Source: Arthrobacter sp. S41
GTDB taxonomy: Bacteria; Actinomycetota; Actinomycetes; Actinomycetales; Micrococcaceae
Length of the DNA: 64,000 bases
Assembly: GCF_004320535.1 (NCBI RefSeq)
Contig: NZ_SIHY01000002.1
Location: forward strand, 248,001 to 312,000
Reading direction: 5' to 3'
This document shows positions 9,105 to 16,575 of this stretch, piece after piece; position 1 is the stretch's first letter, and the number at the start of each line of letters is the position of its first letter. The notes beneath the pieces were generated by a model. The model was not told where the DNA came from. It saw only the letters and a list, made by a program, of their open reading frames with translations, and did no database searches. The position numbers and the translations under genes are program-made.

Positions 9105-10037
9105 TCAGTTGCTTGAACTCAGCTTACGGTCTGAGCTGCCAAGGAGTACTCCCAGGCTCTCGCGTCCGACTATGCCCAGAAGATCATCGGCGCCAAGATC
9201 TGCGGTCAGCATGGCATATCGAAGTCCCCAACCACGCGCTCGTTTCCACGTTGGACTGCCAGCTTCAATGCCGTAACTCTCGAACGCACGACTAATGCCC
9301 ACAGGCGTGAAATGCATCCAGAACATACCTAGATCCGAGGCCGGGTCGCCAACACACAAGTCCCCGTAATCAACGAGACAGACTGACGGATGTGGCAACT
9401 CGTGACCAACAACGGTGTTGTATGGATGCGGGTCACCATGCAGCCATACTGGGGCATCTTCATAGTTCTCCGCCTCCAAGGCATCCTGCCAAATTGCCAA
9501 AGCATCAGCTTGCAATGCGGCATCCAAGTTTGAAATTTGCTCATGAGTCCGCGCATCAACCAGCGTCAAGGCACAACCACGAAATTCGCTTCGCGGTTCC
9601 GGCGAGCTGGCGGGTTGATGCAGAGCTCGCAACAGTTCAGAAAATACTTCCGCGTATTCATCGCGATCTTGGCGTTTGAGTTGAGCTGCGCTATTTCCAG
9701 GAACGTAGCGGCAAATCGAAAAGGTAAAGGGGTAGCTGTCAGTCGGCTGACCTTCAAAGATCGCTAGGCCAATATCCACCCCGGTGTCCTTTGCCAATTG
9801 CGGAAGCCAACGGCGCTCTTTGACGCCGATCCCCTCCCCCATTTGTCTTCGGGGTAAACGGATCAGCAGGGAATCTCCGAGACGATAAACCTCGTTGTCC
9901 CAACCGGTGGCAAGATAGCTGATTTCTTCATGAGCCCACTGTGGCGCTTGCGTTGCTATCAGCCCTCGAACCATTGCCAGATCGATGGCGACTTCTGCCT
10001 CGGGCATGACGGACTTCTTAGCTGGCGGGTTGCTCAT
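9105..10037 (-). CDS. Aminoglycoside phosphotransferase-family kinase
   Basis: 310 aa, eukaryotic-kinase-like fold. The N-lobe contains ATGWDNEVYRLGDSLLIRLPRR with the ATP-binding Lys/Arg region. The catalytic loop is VWLHGDPHPYN (HGD-x-H-x-x-N, the Brenner motif), followed by VDYGDLCVGDPASDLG, the metal-binding Asp segment. Members phosphorylate aminoglycosides, other antibiotics or ordinary metabolites, so this is not by itself evidence of resistance. First gene of a two-gene unit with the MDMPI-fold protein. Confidence 0.88.
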   Translation of the reverse strand: MSNPPAKKSVMPEAEVAIDLAMVRGLIATQAPQWAHEEISYLATGWDNEVYRLGDSLLIRLPRRQMGEGIGVKERRWLPQLAKDTGVDIGLAIFEGQPTDSYPFTFSICRYVPGNSAAQLKRQDRDEYAEVFSELLRALHQPASSPEPRSEFRGCALTLVDARTHEQISNLDAALQADALAIWQDALEAENYEDAPVWLHGDPHPYNTVVGHELPHPSVCLVDYGDLCVGDPASDLGMFWMHFTPVGISRAFESYGIEAGSPTWKRARGWGLRYAMLTADLGADDLLGIVGRESLGVLLGSSDRKLSSSN

Positions 10038-10197
10038 CGCTCAATACTAATCTTTCGCTTGGAATGGACCGTACTCTGACTCCTCGAAGCGAACTCAGAA
10101 TTGGGACCGGCCTGCCGTCAAGAATTGATTTGGGAGCCGACCCTGATGGCAAAATGATGATCAAAAGCCACTTAGATTATTGAGGAAGCTGACCTCT

Positions 10198-10764
10198 ATG
10201 CAGGCACTGCCCGTCGTTCGCTACGCAGATCTTTCGGCACAGCCGTGGAAGAACGGCAAGGGCGTATCGCGCACTGTCCTTAGCGATTCAGATGCCCGTG
10301 GGGCGTGGTCGTGGAAAGTTAGCGTAGCGGAAATTTCTCAGGCTCAGCCCTATAGCCAATACCCTGGAATCCAGCGGATTCAGGTCGCCCTAGGCCCTGG
10401 CGAGATCGACTTGAATATTGGTGGCCAAGCCCATCGTCTTCACGCAGGTGAACAGGTAGCGTTCGCTGGTGAAGATGAAGTTTCAGTTGCGCCACTTGGC
10501 ACTGGATTCTTGGCCCTCAACCTTATGTTCGTCGGCGAAAAGTGGGAGGCCAAGGTGTCGACTATCGGCGCTGCCAGCCTCAGGGCAACAAGTGGGGAAG
10601 GGAAAATCCTTGTTGCACAAGATGAGTATTGCCGGGCTGACGGCGAGCCTCTGGCTCGGCTGGATGCACTCATAGTTCCCGCAGAATCGCAGGTCACCAC
10701 CGCGGGTCATTTTTATCTGGTGGCCTTCACCCCTTTAGCCAAGGTCAGTGACTCCGAGGCCTGA
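10198..10764 (+). CDS. HutD/Ves-family cupin protein
   Basis: 188 aa. It has the HutD/Ves start motif (VVRYADLSAQPWKNGKGVSRTV), then GAWSWKVSVAEI and a cupin-like second half (PYSQYPGIQRIQVAL, GEQVAFAGE). HutD proteins are usually linked to histidine utilisation, but no hut gene is near here. ATG 10198 with AGGAAG (10183-10188) is preferred to an upstream in-frame TTG at 10180. It is convergent with the TetR gene, only 5 bp apart. Its biochemical role is not established. Confidence 0.82.
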   Translation: MQALPVVRYADLSAQPWKNGKGVSRTVLSDSDARGAWSWKVSVAEISQAQPYSQYPGIQRIQVALGPGEIDLNIGGQAHRLHAGEQVAFAGEDEVSVAPLGTGFLALNLMFVGEKWEAKVSTIGAASLRATSGEGKILVAQDEYCRADGEPLARLDALIVPAESQVTTAGHFYLVAFTPLAKVSDSEA

Positions 10765-10769
10765 ACTCG

Positions 10770-11387
10770 TTAGCGATGCGTCCCGGTCAAGTACCTTTGG
10801 ATGGTCGGGCCGACCTCAGCGACGATCTCCTCATGAGTCCGCGAGGAAATGTCCGGGAGTTGGATGACATAGCGGGTGAAGCCAATGCCGAGCATGTGAG
10901 CGGCGGCCAGGGCAACTCGCTTACTTTGATCCGGATCAGCTTCGGAGAGCTGCGGAACGCCCCGCATTCGTGATCCGAGGACCGTCTTGAGCATATCCAC
11001 CGCGCTATTTGAAGTGGAAGCGGACCGAACTAGTGCCAACATGATGTGGCGAGTTTCCTCTTCTTCCCAAAGGTGAAGGTAGGTATCGACCACTCGGGAA
11101 CCTATATGGGCAGGATCACCAAGAAAGGCATTTCCTAGTCGCTGTGGGATGGTTGTGTGCTCAGTCAAGGTTGTCGCAAATAGGGTCGCCTTGTCCCCAT
11201 AGAAGTGGCGAATCAGTGCGGGGTCAACACCGGCTGACGTGGCAATAGTTCTAATTGACGTCGAGTCATAACCCCTCTGCGAAAACAGTTCTCGCGCAGC
11301 ATCCAGAATTGCTTCCTTCGTGCCACTGTCACCGGAACGGCGTCCAGTGGGGCGCTTATGGAGGGGCTGCTCGTCTTGATCACTCAT
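10770..11387 (-). CDS. TetR-family transcriptional regulator
   Basis: 205 aa. The N-terminal HTH is standard (AILDAARELFSQRGYDSTSIRTIATSAGVDPALIRHFYGDKATLF, about residues 25-70); the C-terminal helical domain resembles the TetR_C_17 type common in actinobacteria. The protein begins with a charged, disordered 20-residue tail. It is divergent from a membrane-protein gene, and a 30-bp perfect palindrome lies 15 bp ahead of its start codon. Autorepression and control of the divergent gene are the natural inference. Confidence 0.92.
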   Translation of the reverse strand: MSDQDEQPLHKRPTGRRSGDSGTKEAILDAARELFSQRGYDSTSIRTIATSAGVDPALIRHFYGDKATLFATTLTEHTTIPQRLGNAFLGDPAHIGSRVVDTYLHLWEEEETRHIMLALVRSASTSNSAVDMLKTVLGSRMRGVPQLSEADPDQSKRVALAAAHMLGIGFTRYVIQLPDISSRTHEEIVAEVGPTIQRYLTGTHR

Positions 11388-11401
11388 ATTTCCAGTATAC
11401 T

Positions 11402-11431
11402 TCTACACCTGAGGAATTCCTCAGGTGTAGA
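11402..11431. promoter_or_regulatory. 30-bp perfect palindrome, probable TetR operator
   Basis: Each arm reads TCTACACCTGAGGAA (11402-11416) and its exact reverse complement follows (11417-11431), with no mismatch and no spacer. It lies between the divergent TetR (start 11387) and membrane-protein (start 11618) genes, and close enough to the TetR start to overlap its promoter. TetR proteins bind palindromes of about this size as dimers or paired dimers. Confidence 0.8.
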
Positions 11432-11617
11432 GTTAATGATCAAGAGCCATGACATCTCGAAAATCTGACTCTGCGTGGAGAAGCCCATTCGAGACCCAAC
11501 AGTTCTCGGCGAAAGCCACTCTCCGCCATAAAACTTCCCTCAAGAAGACCGTCGGTCGCAGATTTTACCTTTCTGCCACTGCCCGCCCTCGTGCTGAAAT
11601 CAACGGAGGAGTCAGCC

Positions 11618-12682
11618 ATGACATCCCAAGCAACCACCCCAACACCACATACAAAATGGCCAGTCGCGGTGGTCATCGGAGCCCTAGCCTCACTCGTGCT
11701 GGCAGTGGTTGTGCTCGCCTTCCTCTGGCCCGGCAAAACCGCGCAGGCAGAAAATCTGCCGGTCAGCATTTCAGGCGATCAGGCCAAAGTATCCGCTCTC
11801 CAAAGTGCCATGGGCGAGAGCAATACCTTTGAGTTCGTCACGGCACAAGATCGCGCGGATGCCGTGGACCAAATTGAATCCCAGCAAACGTACGGAGCCA
11901 TCGTCCTGGGTTCAGGCACCGAAGTTCCTGAGGTTTTGACTGCTCCCGCAGCAAGCCCGGTATCAGCTCAGATGCTAACTGGCGTAGCTACCCAGTTGCA
12001 GGCTCAGGTGTCACAGCAAGTAGCTAAAGCTGGCGGCGACCCAGCGTCCGTGAAGGTCGCGGTCACCCCAGTGGTCCCCTTCTCCGAGCATGATCCAAAT
12101 GGTTCCGGGCTTGCTTCAGCGTCCTTCCCGATGGCCATCGGCGGCATGATTGGCGGCGTACTTATTTCATTGCTGATCACCGGCCCAGTGCGGCGTTTGG
12201 TCGCCGTAGCTAGCTTTGCAATTTTCGCAGGGCTCGTTATCGCGTTCATTATGCAGACCTGGTTCCAGTACCTTCAGGGTGAATTCTTGATGAATTCCCT
12301 GGCCATGGGACTGACAATGATGGCAACCGCATCCTTCATCGTTGGCTGCACCTCACTGATTAGCCGGGCAGGTATCGGAATCGGCGCCGTACTGACGATG
12401 TTTATCGGCAATCCCCTGTCGGGTGCAACCATGCCGTGGCAATTCTTGGCTGCCCCATGGGGTGCGATCGGACAGCATCTGGTCCCAGGCGCTTCCGGAT
12501 CACTCATTCGATCGCTGAGCTACTTCCCTGAAGCTTCTACCGCTGGTCAGTGGTGGACTCTTGGCGCATGGGTCTTGCTCGGTGTCGTATTAACTTTGAT
12601 TGGGCATTTCCGTGCCAAAGAATCAATGCACATGCCAGAAAGCACGCTGGAAACAGCCCATGCTGGGAAGCACGCTTCCTAA
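11618..12682 (+). CDS. ABC-2/YhgE-like membrane protein
   Basis: 354 aa. One transmembrane segment near the N-terminus (about 15-40) is followed by a 120-residue extracytoplasmic domain (AENLPVSISGDQAKVSALQS, then QTYGAIVLGSG) and five to six C-terminal membrane segments with FPMAIGGMIGGVLISLLI and a final WWTLGAWVLLGVVLTLIGHF. This is the layout of ABC-2-type permeases and of YhgE/DUF3533 proteins. No ATPase gene is adjacent. ATG 11618 has GGAGGA seven bases upstream. Likely an efflux or envelope component under the divergent TetR; function unknown. Confidence 0.75.
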   Translation: MTSQATTPTPHTKWPVAVVIGALASLVLAVVVLAFLWPGKTAQAENLPVSISGDQAKVSALQSAMGESNTFEFVTAQDRADAVDQIESQQTYGAIVLGSGTEVPEVLTAPAASPVSAQMLTGVATQLQAQVSQQVAKAGGDPASVKVAVTPVVPFSEHDPNGSGLASASFPMAIGGMIGGVLISLLITGPVRRLVAVASFAIFAGLVIAFIMQTWFQYLQGEFLMNSLAMGLTMMATASFIVGCTSLISRAGIGIGAVLTMFIGNPLSGATMPWQFLAAPWGAIGQHLVPGASGSLIRSLSYFPEASTAGQWWTLGAWVLLGVVLTLIGHFRAKESMHMPESTLETAHAGKHAS

Positions 12683-12687
12683 TTTAG

Positions 12688-12777
12688 CTGGGCCGTCAAC
12701 TTGTTGATGGCCCAGTTGACGTGCTTCTCAATAGAACACTTTTCAAGAGCACGGACGGATCTGATCCGCCGTGCTCT
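12688..12777 (+). terminator. Two hairpins after the membrane-protein gene
   Basis: The first stem is CTGGGCCGTCAAC (12688-12700) with GTTGATGGCCCAG (12703-12715). The second, 12746-12777, pairs AGAGCACGG with CCGTGCTCT and CGGATC with GATCCG around one bulged A. Neither has a strong T tract, but both lie between a stop codon and the next start, so they probably end transcription. Confidence 0.55.
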
Positions 12778-12852
12778 AGAAGTAGACTCTGGACTAGTCG
12801 CTTACCTATCCAGATAAGGAACTGTCCTCAGGATCCGGTCTAGAATCATGGC

Positions 12853-13326
12853 ATGAGTTCATCGGCAGCCAGCGAACAAATTCTCGTTCAACTTATCCTT
12901 GAAAAGTTTGACCAGCTCTATAAAACTGTCGATGACATTCCGGAGGAATTGATCAATAGATGCTTGCCTATCGAAGGCAGCAATTCGCCGGTGCAAATCT
13001 TGTTGCACTGTTGTGGCATGACGCGTCGCTGGTCTTCAACGGTCAACCTCGGCATCGCAGTCCCCCGCGACCGAGACGCTGAGTTCAACGCAAAAATGGT
13101 GAAGGCGGAAGCGTTGATGTTGGCTTCCGAAGCCCGAACAGCATTCGTTGCAGATATCTCGCGCACCGAGTTACAGCAGCCTCCCGCCGTTATGCCACCG
13201 GGTCGTGATGTCGAATATTGGATGGCCACCTGCGAAGGCGTCCTCATGCATGTGCACAAAGAGCTTTGCCAACACCTGGGCCATCTAGAAATCACTCGTG
13301 ATTTCTTGTGCCACCCCGCTAAATGA
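12853..13326 (+). CDS. DinB/DUF664-like protein
   Basis: 157 aa, predicted four-helix bundle of the DinB superfamily. It has the first His in SPVQILLHCCGMTRRWSS and two His near the end in HKELCQHLGHLEITRDF, the three positions that usually bind a metal. The substrate and reaction are unknown; several relatives in mycothiol producers are thiol S-transferases. ATG 12853 has no strong ribosome site. It is convergent with the GNAT gene. Confidence 0.75.
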   Translation: MSSSAASEQILVQLILEKFDQLYKTVDDIPEELINRCLPIEGSNSPVQILLHCCGMTRRWSSTVNLGIAVPRDRDAEFNAKMVKAEALMLASEARTAFVADISRTELQQPPAVMPPGRDVEYWMATCEGVLMHVHKELCQHLGHLEITRDFLCHPAK

Positions 13327-13343
13327 GATCTTGATCAGCGAAG

Positions 13344-13883
13344 TCAGACTTGCAAGTCGTTCCAGTCGAACCGGGTAGTTTCACCACTCTCCCAGTCCTG
13401 ACGGAGAATTGCGTAGGCGACTGACGCCATTCTTGTACCGTCATCGGCGGGCCAACTCATCCGGTAGTGGGCCTCCTTGAGGAAACCTGCTTTAACGAAA
13501 GTTTTACGCATCGCAAGATTGTCTTCTCTGGTTTGGCCCTCGAATCGCAGAGTCTCAGGGTGGTCATTAAAAACCTTGTCGGTTAATTCCTTCAGCACTA
13601 GGACACCCAGACCTAATCCCCGATAAGTCCCCGCCAAGCGCAGGTCAAACATTGGGGTGTCGTCTTCCAGGTCTTCCAGCACTGCCATTCCGAGGCATTC
13701 GCCGTCGCCAATGATCCAAAAACCCTGGCTCTCGTTGTTCCAATATCTTCCGCCATCGACTACCCCTGTTAACTCCACTTCTGTCCATTCTCGACGAACG
13801 TGGAACGGGAAGTTGTTGGTAGATAAAAACGTGACGATGGCGTTGCTGTCTTCCGGTCCCATCGACGTAAACGAGATCTTCAT
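13344..13883 (-). CDS. GNAT-family N-acetyltransferase
   Basis: 179 aa. The acetyl-CoA-binding motif A is present (FDLRLAGTYRGLGLGVLVLKEL), followed by motif B (LRFEGQTREDNLAMRKTFVKAGF), as in RimJ/RimL-like acetyltransferases. Substrate unknown. The ATG has no clear ribosome site. It stands alone between convergent and tandem neighbours. Confidence 0.88.
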   Translation of the reverse strand: MKISFTSMGPEDSNAIVTFLSTNNFPFHVRREWTEVELTGVVDGGRYWNNESQGFWIIGDGECLGMAVLEDLEDDTPMFDLRLAGTYRGLGLGVLVLKELTDKVFNDHPETLRFEGQTREDNLAMRKTFVKAGFLKEAHYRMSWPADDGTRMASVAYAILRQDWESGETTRFDWNDLQV

Positions 13884-13973
13884 GGCGCCAGCCTACACAA
13901 ACCATGTCGGTCTTGATTACCCTATTCATGAATGCAGGTGTCAATCTCGCTCTAGAAAATGGCCACTGTCATG

Positions 13974-14549
13974 TCATACCTCTGTCAATGAACTCAAGAC
14001 GTCCTGCGTGGAAACCACCTTAGCAAAGCCACCTCCATGCAGATTCGTCGCCGTAACCTGCATGAGAGTGGCTGCCGAAATTACGGTGCCATCGGGTCCT
14101 GCCAGATCAAAAGTTCGGGTAGCGTCGAGCGGCACGATGACATCGAACCCAAGATTGCCTCCCATGCGAGCGGTCGTTTCTACACAAAAGTTGGTTTGGA
14201 TTCCACAGACCACAATCTGATTGATCTGCCTAGCTCTAAGCCACTGTTCCAAATCCGGAGCACCATAGAATGATGAGTTCACCGTTTTGGACACCAATAG
14301 ATCAGGGATGACTGCCTGCACCGATTCTTGAAGTTCATTTCCGGGCCCTTGGACGTACAAGGGCGAATCCGAATTTCGACTATCGTGCCTAACTATGACT
14401 ATCGGCATTTGCTTTGAGGACCAAGCCTTTAGCAGTTGCTCAACGTTGTTCTCGCATGCGGGGTAATTGATCGTTGGACCCCATGAGGCATCGTAAAAAC
14501 CATGCTGCATATCAACCACAATCAATGCTGTCTTTTCATTTCTAATCAT
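13974..14549 (-). CDS. Isochorismatase-fold cysteine hydrolase
   Basis: 191 aa. The catalytic triad of the family is intact: Asp13 (ALIVVDMQ), Lys88 (SKTVNSSF) and Cys122 (CGIQTNFCVET). Members hydrolyse isochorismate, nicotinamide, ureidoacrylate or related amides. The closely divergent GlxA-type regulator (gap 70 bp) is a common partner of such hydrolases and suggests inducible use of an amide or amine substrate, which is not known. Confidence 0.9.
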   Translation of the reverse strand: MIRNEKTALIVVDMQHGFYDASWGPTINYPACENNVEQLLKAWSSKQMPIVIVRHDSRNSDSPLYVQGPGNELQESVQAVIPDLLVSKTVNSSFYGAPDLEQWLRARQINQIVVCGIQTNFCVETTARMGGNLGFDVIVPLDATRTFDLAGPDGTVISAATLMQVTATNLHGGGFAKVVSTQDVLSSLTEV

Positions 14550-14619
14550 GTCTCTAGTTCACCAGTGTTCAAAGGACTCAACCAGTGGCAGGAATGACAG
14601 TGTTCGATAAGATTGCGCC

Positions 14620-15567
14620 ATGACCATTGTGGGAATCTTAGTTGGCCCGGGACGCCGTGCGTTTGATCTTGCGGTTGTGCGCGAGGTGTACGATGACCGC
14701 TCGGATCGAGGGCTCCCTCGGCCGACGGTGCGAATCCTTGCCGCCAGGGCAATCACTGATCTTGATCCGCTCCACTCGATACGCCGCACCCATGGTCTGG
14801 ATACGGTGGAGGAGCTCGACATGCTTGTGGTTCCTGGAAGTGAGGACCCACTCGCGGAACTTGATGCTCGGGAAGTTTCAACGGTTGCACGGGCCGCATC
14901 AGCCGGCGTTCTTGTAGCATCGTTATGCACCGGGGCATTCACGCTGGCTGCCGCCGGACTTCTTGATGGACGACAGGCAACGACGCACTGGCGTTATGCC
15001 GATGAACTAGTCCGACGCTACCCAAGAATTCACGTCAAAGCGCGCGATTTATATTGCGGCGAAGACAAAGTATGGACTTCGGCCGGTGTCACCGCTGGAG
15101 TTGATCTCTTATTGCAATTGGTTCGTCTGGACTGGGGAACCAGCGCCGCAGAGACTGTTGCAAAGGCTATGGTCACCCCAGTTTTTAGGCCGGGTACTCA
15201 AGCTCAATACGCGGATACGAACACTCCAACAAGCTCAGCGCCATCAGTCGAAAACCTGCATTTTGAGGTTAGAGCAGATCTTCAACGACCGTGGAGCGTC
15301 AAAGATCTCTCAGCAATTTGCGCAATGTCTCCCCGGACTTTTCACCGTTGGTTCTCTGCCACTGTAGGAACAACACCGGTCAGATGGCTCAATGATCTAC
15401 GAGTGCAAGAGGCTCAACGGCTTCTTGAACAAACTGGCTTGTCGGTTGGTGCCATAGCTCGCGACGTCGGCTTCGCATCAGACGATCTACTACGAAAGCA
15501 CTTCACCGCCAGGCTGGGGATCACACCAACCAGTCACGCATCGACGTTCCGTCAACCACGTCCTTGA
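14620..15567 (+). CDS. GlxA-type AraC-family regulator with DJ-1/PfpI domain
   Basis: 315 aa, two domains. Residues about 1-170 form a DJ-1/PfpI-like domain with the nucleophile-elbow cysteine in VLVASLCTGAFTLAAAGLLDG. The C-terminal part (about 220-310) is an AraC double HTH (WSVKDLSAICAMSPRTFHRWF and LSVGAIARDVGFASDDLLRKHF). It is divergent from the isochorismatase-fold gene. The start has no ribosome site and a GATAAG element six to ten bases upstream suggests a leaderless mRNA. Its 3' end overlaps the remains of a GrpB-like gene on the other strand. Confidence 0.92.
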   Translation: MTIVGILVGPGRRAFDLAVVREVYDDRSDRGLPRPTVRILAARAITDLDPLHSIRRTHGLDTVEELDMLVVPGSEDPLAELDAREVSTVARAASAGVLVASLCTGAFTLAAAGLLDGRQATTHWRYADELVRRYPRIHVKARDLYCGEDKVWTSAGVTAGVDLLLQLVRLDWGTSAAETVAKAMVTPVFRPGTQAQYADTNTPTSSAPSVENLHFEVRADLQRPWSVKDLSAICAMSPRTFHRWFSATVGTTPVRWLNDLRVQEAQRLLEQTGLSVGAIARDVGFASDDLLRKHFTARLGITPTSHASTFRQPRP

Positions 15568-15860
15568 TGAACTGAGACTTTCTGCTCGTATAGGCAAGGC
15601 GGTCGCTTCCAACGCTCTTGGCCAATCCCAGTTTCAGATTTACGTAGCAATGACCAAAGTTGCCTCTGTTCTGAGTCGGTCTCGAAACGCCATATGATCT
15701 TGTTCCCACTTTGATCCAGTCTCACACACGTGAACATGCACGGTTCGTGGTTTCCCCGCAGGCGGGCGAAAGAGACGATGATCGGTTTGTCGATGTCGCA
15801 CCACCGGGCTCAGACCTTCAAGGGCACTACGATGCACAGACGCGTCTGCGATATCTGGAA
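15521..15860 (-). pseudogene. GrpB-family (UPF0157) pseudogene, truncated and frameshifted
   Basis: Two reading frames on the minus strand together spell the C-terminal part of a GrpB-family protein. The first (to about 15640) reads TDHRLFRPPAGKPRTVHVHV then WEQDHMAFRDRLRTEA; it then hits a stop. The second, in another frame, continues with CYVNLKLGLAKSVGSDRLAY and KSQFIKDVV and ends at 15521. A one-base shift near 15655-15665 explains the break. No N-terminal half (STAVPGL-type motif) can be found, so the gene is also truncated. The remaining DNA up to 16063 has no gene I can support. Confidence 0.75.
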
Positions 15861-16063
15861 TGCCAAATATTGATGCTCAGCGAACGCTTGAGCTCGATCA
15901 ATTCACGTTTCGCCGACGAGCAGATGACATTTTTCCTTACAGGTGGCTCCACTCATCCAAAAGGACTATAGAAAATCACTTGACGTGAGCATAGTGTTAA
16001 AGCCGACTAGAAAATACCATTTGCACCGCGTTGAAGCTTGGTGCCGCTCATGCTGAAGGGAAC

Positions 16064-16357
16064 GTGGGGCTTTTGCTGGCTTGGCTAGGGTTAGACGGTA
16101 AATCCAAAAACGAATCGGTGCCACTTTGGAACGGTGTCAGCGAAAAGGCCAAATGGGGTTCGCTTCTGGTGTGTCTAGGAATATCGTTCCTGACTTTCGC
16201 CATCACGCGTTGGTTATTCAATGACTACACAGAAGTACTGGGCTTTGTTCCTTGGATTTCCGGTGCCGGCGTCTTGCTCATTTCGTCGCTCCTCGTCGAG
16301 CGATCCCTTACCAGAGCCTCATTGACCTCACGCACTCCAACTGATGACAAACTGTAG
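16064..16357 (+). CDS. Small two-helix membrane protein of unknown function
   Basis: About 97 aa from GTG 16064, which has GAAGGG just upstream; an in-frame TTG at 16031 would add 11 residues. Two hydrophobic stretches are clear (WGSLLVCLGISFLTFAI and VPWISGAGVLLISSLLV), with a short charged loop and a hydrophilic C-terminus. I do not recognise the family. It is followed after about 20 bp by a strong hairpin. Confidence 0.55.
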   Translation: MGLLLAWLGLDGKSKNESVPLWNGVSEKAKWGSLLVCLGISFLTFAITRWLFNDYTEVLGFVPWISGAGVLLISSLLVERSLTRASLTSRTPTDDKL

Positions 16358-16374
16358 TTCGCATTTGTTCCATA

Positions 16375-16403
16375 AATACCTCCAGTAAAATACTGGAGGT
16401 ATT
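16375..16403. terminator. Hairpin terminator after the small membrane gene
   Basis: A perfect 13-bp stem (AATACCTCCAGTA / TACTGGAGGTATT) with an AAA loop and a short T-rich tail (CTTGTATT). It can act in both directions; the lipoprotein gene is convergent. Confidence 0.75.
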
Positions 16404-16575
16404 CTTGTATTACACACCCTAGCTTGCGCTAAATAACCAGATCACTCGATCAATCGTCGTTCATTATTGGCAGTCGCATGTGCTCCATTTGGAGTGGAGC
16501 TTAGCTCCGGGGACCATATCCAAGCCGTCAAACAATCGTTTTAGTGCGGACCGGACAACATGCCGGAGTAACGCA

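Noticed and set aside
9105-10037. Aminoglycoside resistance gene
   Set aside because: The kinase motifs are family-wide; there is no match to a named resistance enzyme and the context is metabolic, so a resistance call is not supported.
11449-11832. Plus-strand ORF of 127 codons before and across the membrane-protein start
   Set aside because: Its frame overlaps the well-supported start at 11618 (GGAGGA) in another frame, and it has no motif.
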